Shown: piece after piece, positions 46,762 through 56,564 of the stretch
Layout: each line of letters begins with the position of its first letter
Position numbering within the stretch: position 1 is the stretch's first letter
DNA from: Nigrospora sphaerica
Lineage: Eukaryota; Ascomycota; Sordariomycetes; Amphisphaeriales; Apiosporaceae
Length of the DNA: 64,000 nt
Assembly (NCBI GenBank): GCA_018287875.1
Contig: JAGVVL010000018.1
Span: 3,278,501-3,342,500 of the forward strand
Reading direction: 5' to 3'
The notes under the pieces: model-generated
What the model saw: the letters and a program-made list of their open reading frames with translations, nothing else
The model's database searches: none
Told to the model about the DNA's origin: nothing
Made by a program: the position numbers and the translations under genes

Positions 46762-48391
46762 CACGGGTGGTTTGGGGACGGTTGCTGGCTTTGGTTTGGC
46801 GGTAACTCCGTTGGTTCAAGGTCGAGCAATGCAGAGACGGCGGATCAAATATTGATTTGGTTTCGGTACCTGTGTGGAAAAATTTCGGGGTGTCAGGGCT
46901 GAGAAGGGATTAGCGTCATTCTGTAGATTCGTGGGGAAGCTCGCGTCCTTGCATCCCTGCATCCACAAAGAGCCGCATCTTGTCGGCATTCTAGGCTTTT
47001 TACACTATGATATCCGCAACTCGTCGGCACGCTAGGATTTTTACATTATCACAACCACTCATGCCTATTGTGTACTGTACCGAGCTATTTCTAGATGACG
47101 GAGAACCAACTCCCGTTTCTGGCAGGCACATTTCTGCCCGTTTCTACCGCCAATTCAGCGTCCAATGCTCGTTGTCCTGTTGATATGGGGCACTGGCCCC
47201 CCTTTTCTAGTTTTCCTTCCTACACTGGGTGCTGAGATGGTGTCAACTATGCCTGCGTAGGCGGCGCTCTAGGAGATGTGAGGTGACCTCCAAGGGCATT
47301 TGAGAGGCCGGGAAAGTCAGGTTGGGTGGGCAATTACAAATATTCATTTGAGGTTGTGGAATTATGAAGAAAGTCTCAAGGTGATAAAGCATGGGAATTC
47401 GGTACCATAGAAGTTCAATGAACGGTACGGGTATCAATATGATAGGAGAGTGGAAGCCCTGTTAGCAAGGCTAGATGGACACTGTCTGCCAGTCTTACAC
47501 TACATGCATGTTAGATTGGAAACCATACTCCACGCAGTTGCTCAAAAGTTATTACCGGAGAGTGGGACTTACGCAGGAGTGACCATGAAAACACCCTTTG
47601 CCACCTACGCAATATAGGTAGGTGCTAACAACTTAAGGCATTACGCTGCCTGAAACATTGTCCTTATGATACTGCTGGCCTCCCATTTTCATCTGGGGAT
47701 GCACCTAATTACCGTTATAAGGCTTGCGAGGTGGTTGAATGAGAAAAATATGCAGGACAATGCCACGAACCTGCGTGCACCTGCATTTGTCCATGTACGA
47801 GTAGGCTGCGCGTACTTGATGGCTGAGGTTCCATATATCGATAGTAACGTACTGCGTGTTTTCCTTAGCAACAATGGTGCATGAACAAAAAGCTTTCTCA
47901 TCCTTCCTTCCCTTTGACACGTCGTTTCCCCCGCGACCTGCGCACACCTCCCCATACATTCCAGTTTCAGCAACTCGACGACCTTGGTGGAAGTACTTTT
48001 CAAGCTTTCTCAATGTAAAGCAGATACTAGTGTGGTAACAAAAGGTACTCCTCCATGGCCGTATATTCACGGTACGTGGTTGACTGGGAAACGCAAGGCG
48101 AACGACCCTGCTTCCTTGGAGCTCCGGTACTCGCTGGCACCCCCAGCCAGCAATATTGTTTCCGACGCGTTTGCGAAACCCATTTGCCCTCCTGCTTGAA
48201 GTTCATCATTGTTGGTCCAAGCCACATCGTCCACAGCCCTTACCTAAGTACTTAGGTGACACCTATTCCCACACTTTGCCCATCATCATCATCATCACCA
48301 TCATCCCGTCAAGTTCTCAACCAACGAAGCCTCAAAACCACAACACGAAAGAAGGTTCAGAAGAAACCACGATACCGGCTACCCAGCCAAA
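46762..48391. promoter_or_regulatory. Divergent region between MYND and RNA-exonuclease genes
   Basis: A 1.6-kb AT-richer spacer that should contain the promoters of both divergent genes. It includes a 27-bp imperfect direct repeat at about 46.98-47.05 kb. An MluI-type box, ACGCGT, occurs at about 48163, roughly 230 bp before the exonuclease ATG. CAT-rich sequence lies just before the start. No gene is supported. Confidence 0.45.
46982..47049. repeat. Imperfect 27-bp direct repeat
   Basis: Copies at 46982-47008 and 47023-47049 share GTCGGCA, CTAGG and TTTTTACA-TAT, with a 41-bp period and about five mismatches. Located upstream of the MYND gene. Confidence 0.75.
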
Positions 48392-49777
48392 ATGGTAGAA
48401 TTTCAGGATACCGTCGCTTACGACCCTGTACCCGAGCTGCTCCTGTCTTTGGACGGGAACGGCGAGGAGGAACAGGAGGAGAAGCGGAAGGAGAAGGAGC
48501 GACCCTTCAAGATAGAATACGTGCCCTTGGCAGTGGGCGCGTACACGGAGCTGCCCATGGCCATGGTGCCGACGCTCGAGTTTGGCGGCAACTTCTTTAG
48601 CCAGATGCTGCAGTCCGACGACGCCAAGGTCCTCTTCCGTGCCCTGCTGCAGCGCTGCCACCGCGACGAGCAGCTGCACCGCCACCATTTCCTCCTTCTG
48701 GGCCCCGGCGGCCAGCCCGCCCGTGACATCAAGTTGCCCCTCGGCATCAACCTCGACGATTTTGTGGCCTCGCCTCCGCGCAACATCTACGCCCCGCCGA
48801 AGCGCTGGGCCGTGGCCATCGACTGCGAGATGGTGGGGGTTGCCCCTACTCCCCAAGAGCTTGCTGTCTCGAAGACTCCTACTCCTCGAGCTAGTCGGGG
48901 AATGCCCACCATCCCTGCCCGGGCAGGCCGAGGAGGAAGAGGAGGAGGGGGAGGAGGAACATCCATTGACAGCCATGCACAGCTGGGTCGAAGACGCGGA
49001 CAAGGCGCAGCCACCGCCTCTACCACCGGCACACCCACTGCTCCCCAGGGACCGCGCAACCCCCGCAAACCCCCGTTCGAGCGAAGCGAGCTTGCCCAGC
49101 TGTGCGCCGTCGACGTGCTGACGGGAGAAGTCCTGGTCAACGTGATGGTGCAGCCTAAGGGGCGGGTGGTGAACTGGCGCACGCAGTACAGCGGCGTGAC
49201 GGCGCAGGCGATGCGGGAGGCACGGGCTCGGGGAAACTGCGTGACGGGGTGGGAAGAGGCGCGGGCGCTGCTCCTGGACCACGTGGACTCGGCGACGATA
49301 CTCGTGGGCCACTCGCTCGACAACGACCTACCGATGCTGCGGCTGGCACACACGCGCGTCGTCGACACGGCGCTTCAGACGGCCGAGGCCGTCTACGGCG
49401 CCGTTGACCGCTTCCCGCGCGTCTGGCGCCTGCGCGACCTGCTGCGCGACCTCGCCGGCCTCGCCGTCCAGGCCCGCGGCCGCCGCGGCCACTCGTGCCT
49501 CGAGGACGCCCTCGCCACCCGCGAGCTCGCCCTCTGGTGTCTCCGCTTCCCCCGCCGCCTCGAGGCCTGGGGCCACGCCCAGCGCGCCCAGCTTGAGGCC
49601 CAGGCACTTGAGCGCGAGACACAGCGCGTCGAGCGCGAGAAGAAGGCGGCCCAGGGCAAAGAGAAGAAGGCGGCGAAGGAAAAGGAGACGAAGGCTGTTG
49701 CTGATGCCACCCCCGAGGCCGAGGAAGATGGCAGGATGAAGAAGAGGCTCAGAAGAAAGCCTAAATATGTCTATTAG
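48392..49777 (+). CDS. DEDDh-family 3'-5' RNA exonuclease (REX type)
   Basis: A single 461-codon frame with ATG at 48392 in the context AAAATGG. The N-terminal 140 residues contain a conserved-looking segment (PFKIEYVPLAVGAY...PMAMVPTLEFGG). The exonuclease domain has all DEDDh residues: D144 and E146 in AIDCEMVGV; the second motif with D312 in VGHSLDNDLPML followed by VVDTA; and H367 and D372 in HSCLEDALATREL. QLCAVDVLTGEVLVNV and WRTQYSGVTAQAM are typical of the REX/ISG20-like group. These enzymes trim the 3' ends of rRNA, tRNA or snRNA precursors in nucleus or cytosol using two metal ions. Between motif I and the next strand is an insertion of about 75 residues rich in Gly, Arg, Pro and Thr, unusual for this position. 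The C-terminus is a Lys/Glu-rich charged helix ending RRKPKY, possibly a nuclear-localisation signal. Confidence 0.9.
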   Translation: MVEFQDTVAYDPVPELLLSLDGNGEEEQEEKRKEKERPFKIEYVPLAVGAYTELPMAMVPTLEFGGNFFSQMLQSDDAKVLFRALLQRCHRDEQLHRHHFLLLGPGGQPARDIKLPLGINLDDFVASPPRNIYAPPKRWAVAIDCEMVGVAPTPQELAVSKTPTPRASRGMPTIPARAGRGGRGGGGGGTSIDSHAQLGRRRGQGAATASTTGTPTAPQGPRNPRKPPFERSELAQLCAVDVLTGEVLVNVMVQPKGRVVNWRTQYSGVTAQAMREARARGNCVTGWEEARALLLDHVDSATILVGHSLDNDLPMLRLAHTRVVDTALQTAEAVYGAVDRFPRVWRLRDLLRDLAGLAVQARGRRGHSCLEDALATRELALWCLRFPRRLEAWGHAQRAQLEAQALERETQRVEREKKAAQGKEKKAAKEKETKAVADATPEAEEDGRMKKRLRRKPKYVY

Positions 49778-50659
49778 GGTACAAGCTTCGCCCTTCGACA
49801 AGCCCTCGGAAAGACCAGCCTACACGCGCAGTTCTTCGGCCCCTTGGCTGAGGGGCCAGTCGGCAATGTGCCAGCGACATGGTTTGCGAAGGGATTCCAC
49901 GATGGCTGCGTGAAAGGAAAAGTAGCTGGCAGTGCTCCGTGATTATTGGCGGGCCTCAAGGGGCAACGCCACACAAGCGCACACAGGGCTTCTGACACTG
50001 AAGTGAGGCATCGGCAGAGAGCCTCTTCCCGCCAAAAGCTGCGGAGGAGATGAAGAGATGATGCAGGCATTAGCCACACGAATGTGCTTTGATGCTATGG
50101 CAATGATGGTCGGCCGGCCGGTTGACGGGATAAGCCCACGGGCCCCCAGATTTGAGAGAAGGAAAATAGCACCATGGTCGAAATCATCTCCCCTCCCCAT
50201 TTGCAGCACCGGGCAAAGGGCCGGCGAAGAGCAGACCGGCGGACCGGTGGGCAGAGAGACAGCTCTTGCGCGTAGCCCATCCCCGGAGGCGTATGGACTC
50301 GGGTTATGAGAAGCAATGATTCATGATAATGCATTCGCTACCAAAGAGAAATCGCACCCCCGATACCTCGTGCTCTTCCCGTCCCCGTGGCCGAGGACCT
50401 GTCTCGTTCTGCCCTGTTGCCTAGCGATTACCCAACCGGTCATTTCTCCGCGCCGTCGCCTTTCCCTCTGTCACTGGCCCCGATCCGTCGCATCCCAGTC
50501 TCGCCCGTGCCATGCCTTCCTTTTCCCAACTGCCGCTGTACCGCAAGTCGATCGCCTCTCCACCCTTTCACGCATCCCCTTCGCGCCTCCATTTCCCCTC
50601 GGCCCGCCTAAACGAGGCATCCCTCCTCTTTGTGGCATCGCCGCGTGCGTCCCCTCTCC
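49778..50659. other. Convergent intergenic region
   Basis: Lies between the 3' ends of the exonuclease and P450 genes. No gene is supported; frames are short and without domain. Confidence 0.5.
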
Positions 50660-52492
50660 TCATGAGGAATAAGAGGGGTCGGTGACCAAGCAGCGCTTGC
50701 CGCGCGCGTTCATGACAAAGTACCAGTCGGGCGCCATGTCGGCGTCGCTCATGCCCTCGGCGTCGGCGACGCGGGCCTGCGGGAAGGCGACGAAGAAGCG
50801 CGCGGCCGCGAGCCGGATCTCCATGCGCGCCAGGTGCAGGCCGAGACAGACTGGGCGTGGTGTTCGTTGTCAGCTTCGGAGCAAAAGGAGGGGGGGTTGA
50901 ACGGTAGGGCCGGACAGATGATGGGGAGGGAAAGAGGACCACGCAAGGAGGGGGAGAACTCACTACGGCTCGTGCCGCCAAAGGGCGTAAAGGCGTCGCG
51001 CATGGCCTTGGTGGGACGCTCCCACCGCTCGGGCCAGAAGCGGTCCGGGTCGGGGAAGAGGTCCGGGTCGCGGTGCATGCTGTAGGCCTGGGTGGAGACG
51101 ACGGCGCCGGCGGGCACGACGAGGCCGTCGACGAGCTCGACGCCCGGGCCGGCGGGCACGAGGCGGGGCAGGCCGGCGGGGGCGCCGGGCCACAGGCGCA
51201 GCGTCTCGTCCACCACCATGCTCAGGTAGGAGCAGGTGCGGACCTCGGCGTCGACAAAGGCCTGCGGCAGGGCGGCCAGCTCGGCGAGGAGCCGGCGGCG
51301 GACGTCGTCGTGCCGGCACACGGCCCAGATCAGGTACGTCAGCGTGCGCGCCGTCATGCCGCCACCGCCCAGGATGTAGCCCTGCGCGTCCGCGATCAGC
51401 TCCTTGGGCGTCAGCGCCTCCTCGCCCTTGCCCGGCGAGAACACCTTGCTGAACAGGTTGGGAGGCGGGTTCGCGTTGTGCATCAGCTGTTGCTGCTGCC
51501 GCGCCAGCGATGCCTCGGCGTACCGGCGCGTGCGCCGTTCGAGCCGCCGCTCGTGCTGAAGCCGCCGGCCGAACGGCAGGAAGGGGAGCGCTTTGTACAG
51601 GCGGATGATGAACGGCCAGGCCATGCGGACCCCCATGATGTAGCCGAGGCGCTCGAGGTCTTCGATGTATGGGTGTGGCTAGAGGGGTTGTCAGCTTTCG
51701 CCTTGCCCCGGGGAGAGAACAGAGAACGCGTTGGCGGCGTACCTCGCCATCCTCCAGCATTCCAAATGCCTCTCCAAAGCTCAACAGCCCGATGATGTCT
51801 GTCGTCATAAGGTGGCACCACTTATATACATCCACAAAGCCCTTCTTCTTCATTTCGTCCGCCATCTTCGCGATGGCGAGTTGCACCCTCTCGTCGATGA
51901 CGGGCAGCACGGAGCGAAGACCGAGTTCGGAAAGTGGCTGCGAGAGAATACGCCAGCGCCGGGCGTGGGCCTGCGGGTCGATCGTCTGGAACACATTGGG
52001 AGTATCACCCACGACCGAGTCCCGATACCAAGGCGCCTTGACGAAGCCGCCCGTGATATTGTGGATCGTCTGGGCCGCCGTTGGGTCCGACACATCGACT
52101 TCGCGGGGACCGATGCGCACCACGGGACCTGGTTTACCATTGCCCATTTAGCAATCAGGACGTCGTCAAGCAAGCCCCACGTAACGGCTGCGACACGTAC
52201 CATATTTAATGTGGAGAGAATGGACATAGACCGGTCCGCGACCTCGTAGGTTGTGAAACGTGTGAACCATCGACGTCCATAACGTGTACCAAGGGCCTGG
52301 GATCTTCGCCATGGGGCCTCTGAATGCTCCGAGTCGGCACTGCGCCGATGAATCAGTCCGGCCGTTCCGGTGTTTAACACCGAGGGGCTTCGTGCATGCG
52401 CCTGCAGACCGCCAGCGCCTCCTCGAGCCAAATATGCTTACACCCATGACCGCGGCCAGCAGGGCCACGGCCACCAAAAGCCAGGTATCCAT
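50660..52492 (-). CDS. Cytochrome P450 monooxygenase with atypical I-helix
   Basis: Four exons were reconstructed: 52201-52492, 51743-52128, 50964-51678 and 50660-50850. The introns are 72, 64 and 113 nt, with GTACGT/CCAG, GTACGC/CTAG and GTGAGT/CCAG borders, and all phases match. The product is 527 residues. An N-terminal membrane anchor (WLLVAVALLAAVMGVSIFG) is followed by a Pro-rich hinge (MAKIPGPW). ExxR lies at E383-R386 (ETLRLWP), then PERW, and the haem loop is FGGTSRICLG with ligand C466. The I-helix reads GGGGMTARTL at 330-339, where (A/G)GxDTT is usual. The acidic residue and the following Thr are therefore Gly and Met. The stretch of about 35 residues between anchor and hinge is long and could hide one more intron. 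It resembles microsomal P450s of fungal secondary metabolism; no partner biosynthetic genes are adjacent. Confidence 0.9.
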
Positions 52493-53548
52493 CTTGTCGA
52501 ATGAGAATGCAGGCCGTTCCAGAGCGAGTGACTGCGTACGTGTTGGCCCCATGGAGAAGGGAGAGACAAGCGAACGCAAGCAAACGTTGGTCAGGTCGTC
52601 GGTCGGGACCGCAGCGGAGGGTGGTTTACCAAGCGTTGTTCCGTCGTCTCGCGGTACCATGGACTCGAATGGGGATTCCTGCATCTTGATGACGCTCACA
52701 ACGATTTCGTGAGTCTCGCGTACGAATGTCATGCTTGGGAGATGGCGTGTGTGGTGGCAGTTATGGGCGGCGCAACAGTGTTGAGGGGCCTGAGGGCTGA
52801 AGAGACCCATGGTCTGGCTCGGGGAGCCACACCACGATGGAAGAACACACGGAGCTATCGCATCATCGGTTTCGGTCTCCTTCGTCTCGGACGACCTCTT
52901 CCCACCCATACATCATGATGCCTTCACCCATGAAGGGGCATTGGTGGTCGGCAGCCCCGTCCATATGCTTCAGGTGTCATTGGTTGCCGGCAAGACATCA
53001 TCCGCCAACTTTGATCTGTGGAGTTCCGGTGCAAAAATGCAGCCCGCAGCCGTGAGCCGTCTGATTCGTCTGGCCAGTTTCAAGCTTGTAACACGCCGGA
53101 CCAAGTATGTCAGCCACATTAGCGACATGCAAGGTAGCTATGTCATTCACTTCAACAACCGGCGGCGGATCTGCGTCGCTCACGCGATAGGGACCTCATT
53201 GGCCTTAGCCACGCCTTGCATTCGTCAGCACTCGGGAGCGGGGGTCGAAACGCTCCATCATCAGCCTCCAAACCCATCGGTGATGAAGTCCTCCACGCTG
53301 CCAGGAATCAATCTGAACGGCACTAGTCGATAACAACTTGGTCAAAGTCACAGATGTCTGGCTCTTGGCAAGGCGCAGCTATGAGCGTCACTGACGGCCT
53401 CCCCAGTCTCTGCTTGGCGGCAGTGGCGTACCAGAAAACTTCAGGTACAGGCATTGCTGTGGGTTGTCGGGATGCTGATCTACCCATCAACGGACACGTG
53501 CCCGTGACGTGCGGCTTGCCGGAGCCTCTTCAAAAACAAACAGAAAAC
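52493..53548. promoter_or_regulatory. Promoter of the P450 gene and 3' flank of the F-box gene
   Basis: About 1.05 kb between two genes on the minus strand. A 174-codon plus-strand frame (52809-53333) has no domain and looks like chance. No other gene is supported. Confidence 0.45.
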
Positions 53549-54886
53549 TCAGGGGAGATGATTGTACGGGTAGTTCGGACAGATTGACTGATGAGGCGCC
53601 GTCGCAAATACATCTTTGCGCAGATGTTGCTCCACGACCTCGGCCGGCACTAGGGGACGACCATCCTCGCCCAGACGCACGAGGAGGCCGTCGCGCACCG
53701 GTCTCCAATCCGTTGCCAGTTCGCGCTCGAGGTAGGCCATCGCCATGTCCCAACTCTCCTTGTCCGCCGCGTCGCCGCTCTCCAGCACTTTCAGGTTCTT
53801 CCAGTTGCTTTGCTGCGGGGCGTTGACCAGATGGGCGAGGAGGGTGGCATACGCCGTGTTGCGCTCCATCCACAGGTCGGCCATGTCGATCTTCCTCATT
53901 AAATGGCGGTCTTCGAGAACACGGTTGCCCGGACGCGGGGTGAATTGGACAAACAGCCGTTCCAATCTGGGAAGCTGCAGGAAAAGATTGTGGACGTGGG
54001 AAGAGAGCGGAAATACGGCGATGTAGTTGAAGTCGGTAATGGTGGGTGGAAGGAGCGGCACGTTATTGGGGTACTCGCCGGTACCCAACAAGGCACTCAA
54101 CATGGAGGGTGGCATGCGCAGGAAGAACTCGTATGTCTGGTAGGCCCGAATGGAAGAACCTTCGTTCAGTAGGAGAGACGTCCATGGTTTGTGGGTGAGG
54201 AAAGGGCAGGGGGGCGCAGGCACAGCTCCGTGGCGGGAGTCGGAATCACGCAGCCCCAGGGTTGCTGGTGTTGGTGCAGGTTGTGGATTGAGCAGGGAGA
54301 AGGAGTCGGCCGGTGACCTCCAAGCAGCGGGATCCCTGCAGGTCCTGGCCAGCGACAGAATATGGTAGGGAATGTCGAAGGACCAAGCGTCGTCCAGGAA
54401 CAGCATGCGGTTGAGAAATGCTGCTAGCGATGCCGGCGGGGCGATGATGGTGAAGCGAAGGGGATCGAGGACGGAGAAGAGCTGGTCCCAGAGCCATTCC
54501 AGGCCCGAGGGGCGCAACTGGTAGGCGATGAGGGCAGCATCCAAGTCCTGCTCGGCAAAGTCTACGACAAGGGTCAAGGTGACGACGCGATGCGCAAGGC
54601 CGTGGTCGAGGAGGAAGCGCAGCAGCGGCAGGGGCTGAAGTCCGTCGACGTTGAGCGACGAAAGCCGAGGGCGCCAGAGCACGTTCCGGAAGAGCAGAGG
54701 AAGCGCAATGGAGCGCCAGCCCTTGCAGACGCGGGAGACGCTTTTGAGGTCCAGTGTGTCTCCGTCCAACATGCCGTCGCCGGGCATTTCATGGAGGCGC
54801 GTCTCGGAGGGCGCAGGAGTGGCCAGGTGTTCGAAGACCTGGTTGAGGATCTCGGGAGGGAGATCCGCCATTCCGGTTGTTGCCAT
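53549..54886 (-). CDS. F-box protein
   Basis: A single frame of 445 residues from ATG at 54886 (MATTGMADLPPEILNQ); the frame is open further upstream but has poor composition there. The N-terminal F-box is clear: DLPPEILNQVFEHL at about 8-21, then LDLKSVSRVCKGWRSIALPLLFRNVLWR after an insertion of some 25 residues between its helices. The rest has leucine-rich, irregular segments (LPLLRFLLDHGLAHRVVTLTLVV; LFLQLPRLERLFVQFTP; NWKNLKVLESG), compatible with a degenerate leucine-rich-repeat-like substrate-binding part. F-box proteins recruit targets to SCF ubiquitin ligases via Skp1. The target is unknown. It is followed on the same strand by the P450 gene and lies divergent from the MetE-like gene. 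Confidence 0.88.
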   Translation of the reverse strand: MATTGMADLPPEILNQVFEHLATPAPSETRLHEMPGDGMLDGDTLDLKSVSRVCKGWRSIALPLLFRNVLWRPRLSSLNVDGLQPLPLLRFLLDHGLAHRVVTLTLVVDFAEQDLDAALIAYQLRPSGLEWLWDQLFSVLDPLRFTIIAPPASLAAFLNRMLFLDDAWSFDIPYHILSLARTCRDPAAWRSPADSFSLLNPQPAPTPATLGLRDSDSRHGAVPAPPCPFLTHKPWTSLLLNEGSSIRAYQTYEFFLRMPPSMLSALLGTGEYPNNVPLLPPTITDFNYIAVFPLSSHVHNLFLQLPRLERLFVQFTPRPGNRVLEDRHLMRKIDMADLWMERNTAYATLLAHLVNAPQQSNWKNLKVLESGDAADKESWDMAMAYLERELATDWRPVRDGLLVRLGEDGRPLVPAEVVEQHLRKDVFATAPHQSICPNYPYNHLP

Positions 54887-56564
54887 GGTGGCCGGGACGG
54901 ACAGCAGCTCGTGTGATGAGCTCCCGATGAGCTTGGCCGACAGATATGGCGGGGCACCAGTCCTAGGGCGCCAGACGTTGCTTGTCTTTGGGACCGAAGA
55001 GCGACCTCGATACGGGAAGACGCAGCAAAAAGCACGGGTGGGAAAGGGGGTTGTATAGGTAGGGGCGGTAGTCACGAGGTCACGCGAGGGCTGATAAAAG
55101 CCCACCAGAATGGATTCCCGGGGGGGGCCGTCGATGAAGGGATATCGAGGCTCTCTCAAGCTGGAGCCCCGGTTGATGGCGCCGAGTGTGGCGAGTGGGG
55201 CTGATGACGGGTGTTGGAGATTTGTTGTCCCCCATCCCATCGCCCATTTCATCTTCCCCAATGGATCTATCCCGTCATACCGACGCCCACAATTGGGTTG
55301 CAAATATTTCGTTCCTTCAGCTCGCCCTGGATTCAGGAACGGGCCGTGATGTACGATCAGGGCCTCCGTTGGTGCAGATGGATCGCGTGGGCCGTAAGCG
55401 GCGGCAGCGCAGTCACTGGCATCCCGTGTGTTTGACAAAGCGTAACCGTCGGGACGGTACTCGATAACCGCATGTAACTACTTAGGTATGTATTTTAGGT
55501 GGTAGGTACCTAGGGTTTTAGGATTTACGCTGTACAGCCAGACGCTCATCTCATCACTGCCGTGACGTCAAACCCGCCCCCCCCCCCCGACCATCAACAA
55601 CAGCGACCTCCTGCACAACACGCATCGGATGCAAGCGCCTGCTGCACCGAAAAACGGACGACGAAATACGCTTCATCTGGGCCAGTTCGGACGCATAGGT
55701 CGCGCGGGTTCGCTGCACAAATGCGGAGACGTAATTGCGGCGTCGCGGCCCGCTCCCGAATACGGACACCCGATCCGTCAGCCAGTGGTCAGCGAGCTCG
55801 GCCACCTCGGGTCGACAAGAGGTGCGAGGTCCGATTGTTGATAACTGCTTTTTGCGTCTCCCGGCAGCATAAGGCATGTAGTCAAATTACGTGGCATCCA
55901 CCACCCGACTCGCGAACGCCATTCGTTCACGGAATGCCTCTTATCCATGGACCCGGCCTACGATGATATCCACACCTCAGGCTTGTCAGCAGTTAGCAAT
56001 CGCTGGGCAATGCGGGGTGGACTGACGCTAAGGGCTGAGAGTTTGCGATCCTCGCCATTGCCATTCAGACCAGGCCAGGCCGGGATTCCGCAACCAGACA
56101 ATTCTGCCCAGCGCGAACCAGTCGGCGAGCGCAACCGAGGCTGCCGAGACACAAATGCTCCGGCTCGCATGGCCTTCGCTGCATGCTGATGTCCCAAGCG
56201 TAGTGATGCGATGCGCCGTGGGCGCAGGGGGCAGGGGCCAGACGTGCAGAGAGCGCTTCTCTGAGCCGACCATACTACTTACCCCTCTCGGCGGCCCACT
56301 AGACTCCTCGAAAGACGGGGTAGCCATCATGAGGATGCTGGATTGGCCGCCAACGAGAACCCCACCCGACCGTTGAGCGCTACCCATCGCGGCGGAGGGA
56401 CAGGGTGCGGGTAAGGGCGTGGTAGGCCGTCGGATATAAAGTTGGCCGTCCTCGCCCGCGTGGGCTCGTCGTCTTGAGGCCCTGGTGTATCCTGTCATCT
56501 CCAGCTTTCAACTGCCCTTACCCCTGAGGAGTGCCAGAAGCCTATCTCTCCTCCACTACCCGTC
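54887..56564. promoter_or_regulatory. Divergent promoter region between F-box and MetE-like genes
   Basis: 1.68 kb without a supported gene. It includes a perfect cAMP-response-element palindrome TGACGTCA at 55563-55570, just before a 12-C run at 55577-55588. This element is bound by bZIP factors of the Atf/CREB type in fungi. Whether it serves either gene cannot be told. Confidence 0.5.
55563..55570. promoter_or_regulatory. CRE-like bZIP site TGACGTCA
   Basis: A perfect 8-bp palindrome, 680 bp upstream of the F-box start and about 1 kb upstream of the MetE-like start. An 8-bp match can occur by chance, so the assignment is weak. Confidence 0.4.

Noticed and set aside
48332..49312. 326-codon minus-strand frame opposite the exonuclease
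   Set aside because: Shadow; the plus strand holds the DEDDh motifs.
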